Source: a virus
Virus record (IMG/VR): IMGVR_UViG_3300028569_000132
Coordinates: 1 to 28,520 of that record
Strand: one strand, 5' to 3'
Length of the DNA stretch: 28,520 bases
A model generated the notes under the pieces. That model worked only from the letters and a program-made list of their open reading frames with translations, was not told the DNA's origin and did no database searches. The translations under genes and the position numbers were made by a program. Shown piece by piece: positions 16,444 through 22,977 of this stretch; the stretch's first letter is position 1; every line of letters starts with the position of its first letter.

Positions 16444-17358
16444 ATGGCTATTACTCGTGCACAACTAGTAAAGGAACTGGAGCCGGGTCTTAACGCCCTC
16501 TTCGGTATGGAATACAACCGTTACGAAAACGAGCATGCCGAGATTTTCTCGGTTGAAAGCTCGGACCGTGCGTTTGAAGAAGAAGTCATGCTGACCGGTT
16601 TCGGTGCCGCTCCGACCAAGTCGGAAGGTGCTGGCGTCTCGTATGACTCGGCCCAAGAGTCGTTCACCGCTCGTTACACCCACGAGACGGTGGCTCTGGC
16701 GTTCGCCCTGACGGAAGAGGCCATCGAGGACAACCTCTATGACCGTCTGTCGGGTCGTTACACCAAGGCTCTGGCCCGTTCGATGGCTCACACCAAGCAA
16801 GTCAAGGCTGCTTCGGTCCTGAACAACGCTTTCAACGCCGGCGTTCACGCTGGCGGCGACGGTGTTGCTCTCTGCGCCGACAACCACCCGACTGCTCTGG
16901 GCCCGAACTTCTCGAACGAGCCGGCCACCGCTGCCGACCTGAACGAGACCTCGCTGGAGCAAGGCATCATCGACATCGCTGCGTTCACCGACGAACGTGG
17001 CCTAAAGGTTGCTGTTATTGCCCGCAAGCTGGTCGTGCCGAAGGAACTTCAATTCACGGCTGAACGCCTGATGAAGTCCACCCTCCGCACTGCCACCGCT
17101 GACAACGACATCAACGCTGTCAAGTCGATGGGCCTGATTCCGGACGGTTATGTGGTTAACCACTACCTGACCGACACGGACGCTTGGTTCCTGCTGACCG
17201 ACGCCCCGAACGGCCTGAAGATGTTCCAGCGTTCGAATATCAAGACCGCCTTTGAAGGCGACTTTGATACCGGCAACGTTCGTTACAAGGCTCGTGAGCG
17301 TTACAGCTTCGGCTGGTCGGACCCGCGTGGTATCTACGGCTCGACGGGTGCCGCCTGA
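16444..17358 (+). CDS. major capsid protein (Mu gpT-like)
   Basis: 304 residues, ATG 2 bases after the previous stop. The pattern of the Mu-type major head subunit is visible: MAITRAQLVKELEPGLNALF, YENEHAEIFSVESSDRAFEEEVMLTGFGAAPTK (N-arm region, residues 23-60), TARYTHETVALAFALTEEAIEDNLYDRL (74-102), KQVKAASVLNNAFNAG, ALCADNHP, and TAERLMKSTLRTATADNDINAVKSMGLIPDGYVVNHYLTD-type central domain. It ends YKARERYSFGWSDPRGIYGS. HK97-fold subunits build the icosahedral head. Codon use is strongly biased (ctg, cgt, aag, gac), typical of the most abundant virion protein. A UUCG terminator follows at 17378. Confidence 0.88.
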   Translation: MAITRAQLVKELEPGLNALFGMEYNRYENEHAEIFSVESSDRAFEEEVMLTGFGAAPTKSEGAGVSYDSAQESFTARYTHETVALAFALTEEAIEDNLYDRLSGRYTKALARSMAHTKQVKAASVLNNAFNAGVHAGGDGVALCADNHPTALGPNFSNEPATAADLNETSLEQGIIDIAAFTDERGLKVAVIARKLVVPKELQFTAERLMKSTLRTATADNDINAVKSMGLIPDGYVVNHYLTDTDAWFLLTDAPNGLKMFQRSNIKTAFEGDFDTGNVRYKARERYSFGWSDPRGIYGSTGAA

Positions 17359-17720
17359 TTCTTAGCTGAGTCAGTTGAAAAGGGGGCTTCGGCCCCCTTT
17401 TCTTTTTGTCTTTCGTCCCAGTGCAGCTTGCGGTGGCAGTTAGCGCATAGGACAACGCACTTGGCCGCTTCTTCTCTTGCCTTACCGTAACGTCCTTGGT
17501 TGATGAACTCATTCACGCAACCATCTTTTTCGTCCTTGTTGGGGTGGTGAAAGTCAAAGGTTGCCGGGTGCTTTTCCCCGCAAACAGTGCAACTAAGAGT
17601 AGCTTTGAACTCCCACCACTCTTTCCGGCTTTTTTGCCTGTTTTTCTTGGTTGCCGCTTTTACGCGCTCCTTGTTTCGCTCGTAATAAGACTTTCCGTAG
17701 TTCTCGTAATGAGTGGCCAT
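17334..17720 (-). CDS. HNH endonuclease (free-standing, homing-type)
   Basis: 128 residues on the opposite strand to all neighbours. An N-terminal basic helix region (YYERNKERVKAATKKNRQKS) precedes the HNH core: zinc Cys pair C44-x-x-C47, catalytic FDFHHP (H58, H59), then VVLCANCHRKLHW with C92, C95, H96 and H100. This matches small phage HNH nucleases that spread between genomes. There is no obvious ribosome binding site before the ATG (complement of 17718-17720). Its 3' end runs 25 bp into the capsid gene, and the C-terminal Lys/Ala/Pro tail is encoded by the terminator region. Context: inserted between the capsid gene and the next structural operon. Confidence 0.88.
   Translation of the reverse strand: MATHYENYGKSYYERNKERVKAATKKNRQKSRKEWWEFKATLSCTVCGEKHPATFDFHHPNKDEKDGCVNEFINQGRYGKAREEAAKCVVLCANCHRKLHWDERQKEKGAEAPFSTDSAKNQAAPVEP
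17378..17407. terminator. bidirectional intrinsic terminator after the capsid gene
   Basis: AAAAGGGGGC (17378-17387) pairs perfectly with GCCCCCTTTT (17392-17401) around TTCG, followed by CTTTTTG. T-tracts on both strands (the AAAA arm reads TTTT on the other strand) allow termination in both directions: of the capsid transcript on + and within the end of the HNH gene on -. Confidence 0.88.
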
Positions 17721-17736
17721 ATGAATACCGTCTAAC

Positions 17737-17765
17737 TTGACCGTGCAACGGTAATCTGATAAAAC
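17737..17765 (+). promoter_or_regulatory. candidate promoter for the post-capsid genes
   Basis: TTGACC (17737-17742), 17-bp spacer, TAAAAC (17760-17765). It includes a small hairpin ACCGT/ACGGT (17740-17752). It lies upstream of the 17855 gene and just upstream of the HNH start on the other strand. The capsid terminator and the HNH insertion would otherwise cut these genes off from upstream transcription. The -10 match is only partial. Confidence 0.4.
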
Positions 17766-17854
17766 GAAGTTGTCTAGGATTTTAGCTCTATCGACTGGCC
17801 TAGCAGACTTTGTAGAGACGATAGGGCGGTGTGCTACAACACAAAGGAAATACT

Positions 17855-18346
17855 ATGGCTTCGACTACTTTTTCTGGTCCAGTTCGCTCGCAGAACGGCT
17901 TCCAAACTATTTCGATTAACGCAAATACTGGCGAGGTTACCACCACCTCGACCATTGGTGCTAACACTTCTGTCACCACCCTAACTGCTACTGGCGCTAT
18001 TACTTCTACGGGTACCGGCGGTGTGGGTTATGCAACCGGCGCAGGCGGCGTTGTAACCCAAGGCACAAGCCGTACTACTGGCGTGACGCTTAACAAGCGT
18101 TGTGGTGCCATTACCCTGTTCACCGCCGCCGGTTCTACCACTGCCGCTAGCTTTACCGTCACCAACAGCACTGTTGGCGCGAACGACGTTATCATCGTGA
18201 ACCAAGCATCGGGTACCAACCTGTATAATTTGTTCGTTACTTCTGTTGCCGCAGGCAGCTTCACTGTTACTTTCTTTACTACGGGCGGCACCGCTTCTGA
18301 CACTCCGGTGATTAACTTTGCAGTGATTGATGGTGTAGCTGCTTAA
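17855..18346 (+). CDS. virion surface / head protein with SGPVRSQNGF pattern
   Basis: 163 residues from the ATG at 17855, placed by AAAGGAAATACT (an in-frame TTG upstream at 17831 lacks a site). Sequence: ASTTFSGPVRSQNGFQTISI, Thr/Gly/Ala-rich repeats, then a beta-rich domain (TSRTTGVTLNKRCGAITLFT, DVIIVNQASGTNLYNLFVTS) ending PVINFAVIDGVAA. No Cys pattern or catalytic site. This is a widespread type in environmental phage genomes found near the capsid gene; the Ser/Thr-rich beta character suits a decoration or fibre protein. I assign it only as virion-associated. Confidence 0.65.
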   Translation: MASTTFSGPVRSQNGFQTISINANTGEVTTTSTIGANTSVTTLTATGAITSTGTGGVGYATGAGGVVTQGTSRTTGVTLNKRCGAITLFTAAGSTTAASFTVTNSTVGANDVIIVNQASGTNLYNLFVTSVAAGSFTVTFFTTGGTASDTPVINFAVIDGVAA

Positions 18347-18370
18347 GTTTGCTAAACAAGGAGTATCAAA

Positions 18371-18655
18371 ATGGGCTTCTGTAGCGACGTTAAGTCTGCA
18401 AACATCACCACTAGTGCTTCGGTATTCGGTGGCCGTGGTCGCGTAAAGGCGATTTACGTCCAACCGGGTACTGCGGCTGGTTCTGTGACGATTAAGGATG
18501 GCGGAAGCAGCGGCACCAACGTTATCGTGTTGGACACGATTGCGAACGGTCAGGCTGTCTACCTTCAGCTTCCTGAAGACGGGGTGCTTTGCGAGACGAG
18601 TGTTTACTGCACTCTCGCGGGCGCTGCAACCAAGGCCACTGTGTTTTACGCCTGA
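18371..18655 (+). CDS. small beta-rich structural protein
   Basis: 94 residues, ATG after AAGGAGTATCAAA. It carries SANITTSASVFGGRGRVKAI, YVQPGTAAGSVTIKDGGSSG, NVIVLDTIANGQAVYLQLPE and DGVLCETSVYCTLAGAATKA. The pattern of 8-10 short strands with Gly turns fits a small beta-sandwich or jelly-roll of the kind found in head or tail spike attachment proteins. I do not know a specific family. It lies in the head gene cluster, with the next gene beginning 2 bases after its stop. Confidence 0.6.
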   Translation: MGFCSDVKSANITTSASVFGGRGRVKAIYVQPGTAAGSVTIKDGGSSGTNVIVLDTIANGQAVYLQLPEDGVLCETSVYCTLAGAATKATVFYA

Positions 18656-18657
18656 CC

Positions 18658-18948
18658 ATGGCTAAGTCAAAGGGAATGGGGATTGCAACATCGGTCAAGT
18701 CGGGCAACTTTCGCTCGACTAAGTCCGGTGCCGGGATGACTAAGAAGGGCGTCGCCGCCTATCGAAAGGCCAACCCCGGCAGCAAGTTGCAGACAGCCGT
18801 TACCGAAGACAAGCCCTCCGGAGCGAGAGCAAAGCGTCGTAAGTCGTTTTGCGCTCGTTCTGCTGGTCAAGCAAAAATGCACGGTGTAAATTGTTCCGAG
18901 ACCCCTGAAAAGCGTATCTGTCAGGCTCGGCGTAGATGGAAATGCTGA
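18658..18948 (+). CDS. DUF6321-like basic protein
   Basis: 96 residues from the ATG at 18658; longer in-frame start codons upstream lie inside the previous gene. The DUF6321 pattern is recognisable: SGAGMTKKGVAAYRKANPGS, KLQTAVTEDKPSG, AKRRKSFCARSAGQAKMHG, and a C-terminal RICQARRRWKC. Family members occur in phages and large DNA viruses, and their function is not established. The protein is strongly basic with four Cys, two in SFCARS/VNCSE, so metal or nucleic-acid binding is plausible (inference). The next gene overlaps by 13 bases. Confidence 0.75.
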   Translation: MAKSKGMGIATSVKSGNFRSTKSGAGMTKKGVAAYRKANPGSKLQTAVTEDKPSGARAKRRKSFCARSAGQAKMHGVNCSETPEKRICQARRRWKC

Positions 18949-19145
18949 AAATGACCCAAGACCCGTTAGAAGCAGCCAAGCAAACAGTTGACGCTGTCTC
19001 TGTTGTAACCGTTGTAGGGACCCTTATGGACGTGCTCCCAGCAATCGCGGCTTTGTTTACTATCTGCTGGACAGCCATTCGTATCTGGGAAACCAAGACC
19101 GTTCAGGATTGGATTAACCGTGGCAAAGACAAAGAAGGCCAATGA
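18936..19145 (+). CDS. putative holin
   Basis: 69 residues from an ATG at 18936 inside the previous gene's end; starts at 18942 or 18951 are equally possible because no strong ribosome binding site is seen. Residues 20-52 form a hydrophobic region (VSVVTVVGTLMDVLPAIAAL, FTICWTAIRIW) with one long or two short membrane spans, an acidic N terminus and a basic/charged tail (ETKTVQDWINRGKDKEGQ). This is the layout of small phage holins that time lysis by piercing the inner membrane. The IRIWETKTVQ end resembles holins of other phages. No endolysin gene is adjacent; the transglycosylase domain at 8754 is in a virion protein. Confidence 0.65.
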   Translation: MEMLKMTQDPLEAAKQTVDAVSVVTVVGTLMDVLPAIAALFTICWTAIRIWETKTVQDWINRGKDKEGQ

Positions 19146-19269
19146 CGCTTGTGCCAAGAAGGTAAAGGCACGGTACGCGGTGTGGCCTAGCGCCTACGCC
19201 TCTGGTGCTGTTGCCAAGTGCCGTAAGGTAGGGGCAAAGAACTGGGGGAAGAAAAGTGGCCGTTCGTAA
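19120..19269 (+). CDS. 49-residue basic protein with WPSAYASGAVAKCRKVG motif
   Basis: Opens at a GTG (19120) within the holin gene and ends at 19269, overlapping the next gene by 14 bases. Product: MAKTKKANDACAKKVKARYA, VWPSAYASGAVAKCRKVGAK, NWGKKSGRS. The motif KVKARYxVWPSAYASGxxxKCRKVGAKNWG is strongly conserved in environmental phages and some giant viruses, where it can be fused to the DUF5872-like CGRK domain found here in the following gene. Two Cys and many Lys suggest nucleic-acid association. It is easily missed because of the GTG start and overlaps. Function is unknown. Confidence 0.72.
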   Translation: MAKTKKANDACAKKVKARYAVWPSAYASGAVAKCRKVGAKNWGKKSGRS

Positions 19270-19519
19270 GACCGCCAAAGGTCTAGCCCTCAAGAAATGG
19301 TTTGCCGAAGACTGGGTGGACGTATCCCGCACAGACAAAAAAACCGGCAAGCATCCGGCCTGTGGCCGTAAAGAAGCAAGTCTATCCAGTAAGGGGTATC
19401 CTAAGTGCAGACCAGCGGCAAAGGCCGCTGCAATGACTGAGGGTCAAAAACGCGCGGCTGTTCGCCGCAAACGCGCCAAGCCGCAAGGTGTAGGCGGCAA
19501 ACCAACCAACGTTAAGTGA
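19256..19519 (+). CDS. DUF5872-like basic protein
   Basis: 87 residues from a GTG at 19256, with GGGGGAAGAAAA upstream. Pattern: LALKKWFAEDWVDVSRTDKK, HPACGRKEASLSSKGYPKCR, PAAKAAAMTEGQKRAAVRRK, RAKPQGVGG. The 'LKKWFxExWVDVSR ... CGRKxA ... YPKCRPxAKAxxMTxxQKxxAVRRKRA' signature matches DUF5872-like proteins of phages and giant viruses, which appear beside or fused to the WPSAYASG motif of the preceding gene. Two Cys could bind metal with those of the neighbour. Function is unknown. Confidence 0.78.
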   Translation: MAVRKTAKGLALKKWFAEDWVDVSRTDKKTGKHPACGRKEASLSSKGYPKCRPAAKAAAMTEGQKRAAVRRKRAKPQGVGGKPTNVK

Positions 19520-19526
19520 GGTAATC

Positions 19527-19775
19527 ATGCCCGGTTGTGGAAAAAAGATGGCAAAGGGCGGCATGGCGGATGTTAAGGGCCGTGCCATGAAGGGTAGTTC
19601 TCCGGACCGTATTGGCCGCGCAGTCATGAAGGACCGTCGCGACCCGGACATCGGTAAGATGATGAAGGAAACCAAGGTCAAGGCCCCGGCCAAGCACATG
19701 GCTTCCGGCATGAAGAAGGGTGGCGAGATGATGGTCTCCCCCCGCAAGCGCATGGCTATGGGCAAGGGGAATTAA
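19527..19775 (+). CDS. KGG-motif basic protein
   Basis: 82 residues, ATG after GTGAGGTAATC. MPGCGKKMAKGGMADVKGRA, MKGSSPDRIGRAVMKDRRDP, a basic helix and MKKGGEMMVSPRKRMAMGKG. Two KGG elements and an unusually high Met content (over 15 percent) are shared with the 3-227 protein. There is no predicted enzymatic fold. The genes at 19527, 19777, 20048 and 20377 form a block of small basic proteins between the holin candidate and the connector genes. Function is unknown. Confidence 0.68.
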   Translation: MPGCGKKMAKGGMADVKGRAMKGSSPDRIGRAVMKDRRDPDIGKMMKETKVKAPAKHMASGMKKGGEMMVSPRKRMAMGKGN

Positions 19776-19776
19776 C

Positions 19777-20037
19777 ATGGACGACAAGAAGATGGAAATG
19801 GAGCGTAATCGCTCTATGAAGCGCCGAGAGCTAGAAAAGCGCCTTCAAAAAGAAGGTGAGCGCGGCTTGGAACCTATTGGTCCCGGGTACATGACCAAGG
19901 AAGAAAAAGACACTATCCAGCAAATGATGAAAATGGATGAGGAGAGCAAAATGAAGCCCAAGGGCTACAAGAAGGGCGGCATGGTCACACGTGGCCAAGG
20001 TTGCGTTGTTCGTAAGAAGTCTTGCAAGATGTGCTGA
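19777..20037 (+). CDS. charged KGG protein with cysteine-rich end
   Basis: 86 residues, ATG one base after the previous stop, AAGGGGAATTAAC upstream. The N-terminal half is a charged helix (MEMERNRSMKRRELEKRLQK), then a linker with PIGPGYMTKEEKDTIQQMMK. The end is GYKKGGMVTRGQGCVVRKKS, CKMC with three Cys in the last 15 residues. The KGG(M/S)V-x-RG tail is a recurring phage pattern of unknown purpose. The Cys cluster might bind metal or form disulphides in the particle (inference). Confidence 0.68.
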   Translation: MDDKKMEMERNRSMKRRELEKRLQKEGERGLEPIGPGYMTKEEKDTIQQMMKMDEESKMKPKGYKKGGMVTRGQGCVVRKKSCKMC

Positions 20038-20047
20038 GGAGACTATT

Positions 20048-20374
20048 GTGACTAAGAAGACGATTAAACCCAAAAAGATGCTTGCAGGCGGGATAATTAA
20101 AGCCGCCGTGAAGGCGGGCGGCAAGGCTGTACAGGCAGCTAATAGCCCCCAGCCCCCCGCAGCACGTGGTCGGGGTCTTTCCCGCGCTATTGGTTCGGCG
20201 GTGAATTTGGCCGGCAAGGCTGCACAGCCCCCCGCAGCACGTGGTCGGGGTCTTTCCCGCGCTATTGGTTCGGCGGTAAATAAAGTTGGTTCGGCGGTGA
20301 ATAAAGCACAGGAGGTCGCTGTCGAAAAAGCAAAGGGCGGTTCCGTGACTAAAAAACCCAAGAAAAAGGTCTAA
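20048..20374 (+). CDS. basic repeat protein with KGG tail
   Basis: 108 residues from a GTG at 20048 preceded by GAGGAGAC (the longer in-frame start at 19991 overlaps the previous gene and lacks a site). Two near-identical copies of PPAARGRGLSRAIGSAVN (about residues 35-80) lie between Ala/Gly/Lys-rich segments, and the C terminus is VEKAKGGSVTKKPKKKV. The protein is lysine/arginine-rich and probably disordered in part. No family is recognised. The repeat is encoded by a recent 75-bp-period DNA duplication. Its basic, repeat-built character suits DNA condensation or structural binding in the head (inference). Confidence 0.68.
   Translation: MTKKTIKPKKMLAGGIIKAAVKAGGKAVQAANSPQPPAARGRGLSRAIGSAVNLAGKAAQPPAARGRGLSRAIGSAVNKVGSAVNKAQEVAVEKAKGGSVTKKPKKKV
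20150..20281 (+). repeat. 75-bp-period direct repeat in the 20048 gene
   Basis: Bases 20150-20206 and 20225-20281 are identical at all but one of 57 positions (G/A near the end). A third partial unit, GGTTCGGCGGTGAATAAAGC, follows at about 20287. Confidence 0.85.
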
Positions 20375-20376
20375 TC

Positions 20377-20562
20377 ATGGCTAAGACTACTAAGGCTCGT
20401 GGTGTAGGCGCTGCAACCCAAGGCTTCGGTGCGGTTTCAAAGCGTTCTGAGGAAACCTACTTCTCACCTGAACCGGTTGACGAAAATCTGGAAAAGCAGA
20501 AGTATGCGGGCGAGATGGAAAGCCCGGTATTCCCGCGTATTCCTCAACCCACTTCGTTCTAA
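20377..20562 (+). CDS. small protein, unknown function
   Basis: 61 residues, ATG 2 bases after the preceding stop. The N terminus is basic (MAKTTKARGVGAATQGFGAV), then SKRSEETYFSPEPVDENLEK, ending VFPRIPQPTSF. No domain or motif stands out beyond the basic, Gly-rich N terminus. It belongs to the small basic protein block and precedes the connector genes. The upstream site (AAAGGTCTAATC) is weak. I recognise no family. Confidence 0.6.
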   Translation: MAKTTKARGVGAATQGFGAVSKRSEETYFSPEPVDENLEKQKYAGEMESPVFPRIPQPTSF

Positions 20563-20565
20563 GAC

Positions 20566-21237
20566 ATGACCACCTCAGGGACTAGCTCATTCAACCTAGA
20601 TATTGCCGACCTCATCACCGAGGCCTATGAACGGTGTGGTATCTCGGTTCAGGACGGCTATGCCCTAAGGACGGCCCGTCGTTCTTTGGACTTGTTGTTT
20701 GCGGACTGGGCCAATCGCGGGCTTAATTTGTGGCGCATTGAGCAGCGAACATTGGCCCTGACCACAGGCGTGAACACTTACGACCTCCCCTTGGATACCG
20801 TCGATGTGTTGTCTGCTGTGGTCAGATTCAGCAATCAGGGTGTCAACACCGACATCACTATTGACCGAATCAGCCGCGCTGAGTATCTGCATACACCGGT
20901 CAAGAGTCAGCAGGCCCGTCCCTCGCAGTATTACGTCGAACGTACGATTCAGCCCAAGCTTTATCTGTATCCTACGCCTGACCCGTCTATTTCGTACACG
21001 TTCGTGTATTACGCGATTCGTCGTATACAAGATGCCGGGGATTATTCGAACACGCCGGATGTTAATTTCCGCTTTCTCCCCTGCCTTGCTGCCGGCCTTT
21101 CATACTACCTGTCACTCAAAAAATCCCCGGATAGAGTGGGGCTGTTGAAGCAGATTTACGAGGAGGAGTATGCACGGGCTGCGTCGGAAGACCGCGAACG
21201 AGCCAGTGTGTTCTTGACCCCTGACTTTGGAAACTAG
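20566..21237 (+). CDS. head-tail connector/adaptor-like protein
   Basis: 223 residues, ATG 3 bases after the previous stop. Pattern: LDIADLITEAYERCGISVQD, TARRSLDLLFADWANRGLNL, WRIEQRTLALTTGVNTYDLP, then PSQYYVERTIQPKLYLYPTP, YYAIRRIQDAGDYSNTPDVN, FRFLPCLAAGLSYYLSLKKS and a helical C terminus. The 'AxRSLNLLxADWANRGxNLWxIEQ ... YDLP ... LYPTPD' pattern matches proteins encoded next to SU10-type adaptors in short-tailed phages, with similar motifs (NxYxLP, YLYPTPD). Probably part of the ring below the portal; the exact role is inference. Confidence 0.7.
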   Translation: MTTSGTSSFNLDIADLITEAYERCGISVQDGYALRTARRSLDLLFADWANRGLNLWRIEQRTLALTTGVNTYDLPLDTVDVLSAVVRFSNQGVNTDITIDRISRAEYLHTPVKSQQARPSQYYVERTIQPKLYLYPTPDPSISYTFVYYAIRRIQDAGDYSNTPDVNFRFLPCLAAGLSYYLSLKKSPDRVGLLKQIYEEEYARAASEDRERASVFLTPDFGN

Positions 21238-21239
21238 CC

Positions 21240-21572
21240 ATGGGGGCCTACGCCTCAGGTAAGTATGCTCTGGGTATATGCGACCAATGTGGTCAGCAGT
21301 ACATGCTTAACGAACTGAAAAAGACTTGGGAGGGCTTCAAGGTTTGTCAGGAGTGTTACGAACCTAAACACCCCCAGCTTCAGCCCCTTCGTTCCGTATC
21401 TGACCCGCAAGCTCTATATCAGCCTAGGCCCGAGAAGTACGAGATTTTTGTTGTTTATGTAGGCATACCCGGAGACTCAACGTTTGAGTCCATCGGGATG
21501 CAGCCCGCTCCCGTATCTCAACCGGTTGTTGGACTAGGCTCGGTTGGAACCGTAATGGTATCGATAACATGA
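21240..21572 (+). CDS. zinc-ribbon structural protein
   Basis: 110 residues, ATG 2 bases after the previous stop. The first 45 residues carry two Cys pairs, GICDQCGQQYMLNELKKTWE then VCQECYEPKHPQ, a complete zinc ribbon with the characteristic KTWEGFKVC spacer. The rest is Pro/Val-rich and poorly ordered. The 'YALGICDxCGQxYxLxELKKTWEGFKVCxECYEPKHPQ' pattern is common in environmental phages between connector genes. It probably helps assemble the head-tail joint, but no function is proven. It overlaps the adaptor gene as ATGA. Confidence 0.75.
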   Translation: MGAYASGKYALGICDQCGQQYMLNELKKTWEGFKVCQECYEPKHPQLQPLRSVSDPQALYQPRPEKYEIFVVYVGIPGDSTFESIGMQPAPVSQPVVGLGSVGTVMVSIT

Positions 21573-22219
21573 ACTACAACGAGCTAGTAACCAACATTCG
21601 TAACTACACGGAAGTTGGGGACAACGTATTTACTGAATCCGTTATCAATACGTTTATCACGATGGCGGAAAGTCGCATCCTTCGTGATATCGACCTCGAT
21701 TACTTCAAAAAAGAGGTTGCTGGCGTGTTGACCACAGGCAATCGATTCCTGTCCGCCCCGAACGACATCTTGACTCATCGATACTTAATGATTACCTACC
21801 TTGGGGAACAAATCTTCCTTGAGTTCAGGGACACGTCGTTTATGAAGGAGTATTGGCCCAACAGTGCTGTACGCGATGTTCCCAAGTATTACTCCGTGTG
21901 GGACCAAGACACCTTTTATATTGCCCCTACTCCCAGTGAGGACTTCCCGGCTGAACTGGGATACATCTACAAACCGGCTCAAATTTCATCGGCTAACCCA
22001 ACCACTTGGATTAGCTTAAACGCTCCCGAGGCGCTTCTATACGCCTGTCTTATTCAAGCGTATAGTTATACGAAGGGACCACCCGAAATGATGCAATATT
22101 TCGAGAATAGTTATGCTCAAGCTATTCAAGGTCTTGGTGTTGAGCAACAGGGCCGTCGCCGTCGAGATGAGTACAGGGATGGCATGCCCCGAATTAAGGT
22201 TAGGTCGGAGAACCCGTAA
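21569..22219 (+). CDS. SU10-type head-tail adaptor protein
   Basis: 216 residues, ATG overlapping the previous stop (ATGA). Pattern: MNYNELVTNIRNYTEVGDNV, FITMAESRILRDIDLDYFKK, VLTTGNRFLSAPNDILTHRY, EFRDTSFMKEYWPNSAVRDV, PKYYSVWDQDTFYIAPTPSE, LGYIYKPAQISS, NAPEALLYACLIQAYSYTKG and EYRDGMPRIKVRSENP. This is the arrangement of the SU10-type adaptor family, which forms the ring that joins the portal to the short tail. It overlaps the next start by one base. Confidence 0.8.
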   Translation: MNYNELVTNIRNYTEVGDNVFTESVINTFITMAESRILRDIDLDYFKKEVAGVLTTGNRFLSAPNDILTHRYLMITYLGEQIFLEFRDTSFMKEYWPNSAVRDVPKYYSVWDQDTFYIAPTPSEDFPAELGYIYKPAQISSANPTTWISLNAPEALLYACLIQAYSYTKGPPEMMQYFENSYAQAIQGLGVEQQGRRRRDEYRDGMPRIKVRSENP

Positions 22220-22506
22220 TGTATATCGAATCCTGTGGCGCTCTTCTTGGAGACATTCGCGTGATGCACGTATCTGGTCGTGGTTTCACACCAGAGGAAG
22301 TTGCGGAGATGGCTCTTGAAAAAATTATCTACGTTGGCAGCGATTCGCATCCGGCAATTCGTGACCAAGCCGAAGCATTTAAAAGACAGATTCGAGATGT
22401 CTTGGTGCGGTACATGCGCCAAGCAATCATGTCCCACAACACGACGGTATCCAACCGGCTGAAAGCCGCCGGTCACGAGGACCTCGTTAAACTTTTGGAG
22501 ATTTAA
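22219..22506 (+). CDS. conserved phage protein of the connector region
   Basis: 95 residues, ATG overlapping the previous TAA by one base, GGAGAACCC upstream. Sequence: HVSGRGFTPEEVAEMALEKI, IYVGSDSHPAIRDQAEAFKR, QIRDVLVRYMRQAIMSHNTT, VSNRLKAAGHEDLVKLL. The 'GRGFTPEEIAExAxDKIIYVGxxxHPAIRDQAxAF' pattern is strongly conserved among environmental phages directly after the adaptor gene. It is helical and compact, with no catalytic residues evident. Function is unknown, presumably structural or assembly-related given location. Confidence 0.75.
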   Translation: MYIESCGALLGDIRVMHVSGRGFTPEEVAEMALEKIIYVGSDSHPAIRDQAEAFKRQIRDVLVRYMRQAIMSHNTTVSNRLKAAGHEDLVKLLEI

Positions 22507-22507
22507 C

Positions 22508-22969
22508 ATGCCCGGATTTACCAATGCAATGCCCACCTCTTTCAAGGTGGAAATTCTCAAGGCGGTCCACAACTTCACCGCCTCGACTGGTAACACATTC
22601 AAGATTGCCCTCGGTAAAGGCAGCGCAACTCTCGCCGGTACGTATGGTGCTGCCACCACTAGCTATACAACCCTTACGGGCAACACAGACGAGTTGGCGA
22701 ACGGTAGTGGTTACACCACTGGCGGTAACACTCTGACCTCGGTGACCCCGGTTGCTGACGGTACGACTGCGGTGTGTGACTTTGATAACACCACTTGGAG
22801 TGCCGCAACGTTTACCACATCTGGCGCAATCATCTACAACGATAGCGCAGCCGGTGACCCTGCATGTGCTGTGTTGAGCTTTGGCGGCGACCAGACCGTG
22901 ACTTCGGGTGATTTCCAAATCCAGTTCCCGGCCCCTGTCTCGACCACTGCAATCATCCGCATCGCTTAA
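22508..22969 (+). CDS. virion appendage protein (beta-rich)
   Basis: 153 residues, ATG after TTGGAGATTTAAC. MPGFTNAMPTSFKVEILKAV, HNFTASTGNTFKIALGKGSA, then Thr/Gly-rich strands with CDFDNTTWSAATFTTSGAII and IQFPAPVSTTAIIRIA. The FTNAM-x-TSFKxELLxxxHNF pattern is widely seen in environmental phages ahead of tail-fibre genes and suggests a shared collar or appendage component. No catalytic motif. Function unproven; structural by context. Confidence 0.7.
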   Translation: MPGFTNAMPTSFKVEILKAVHNFTASTGNTFKIALGKGSATLAGTYGAATTSYTTLTGNTDELANGSGYTTGGNTLTSVTPVADGTTAVCDFDNTTWSAATFTTSGAIIYNDSAAGDPACAVLSFGGDQTVTSGDFQIQFPAPVSTTAIIRIA

Positions 22970-22977
22970 GGTGACGT

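Noticed and set aside
17740-17854. Gap after the HNH gene examined for a tRNA or attachment site
   Set aside because: No cloverleaf, TTC-loop or anticodon stem could be drawn, and no integrase is in the window; only a promoter-like sequence and a small hairpin are seen.
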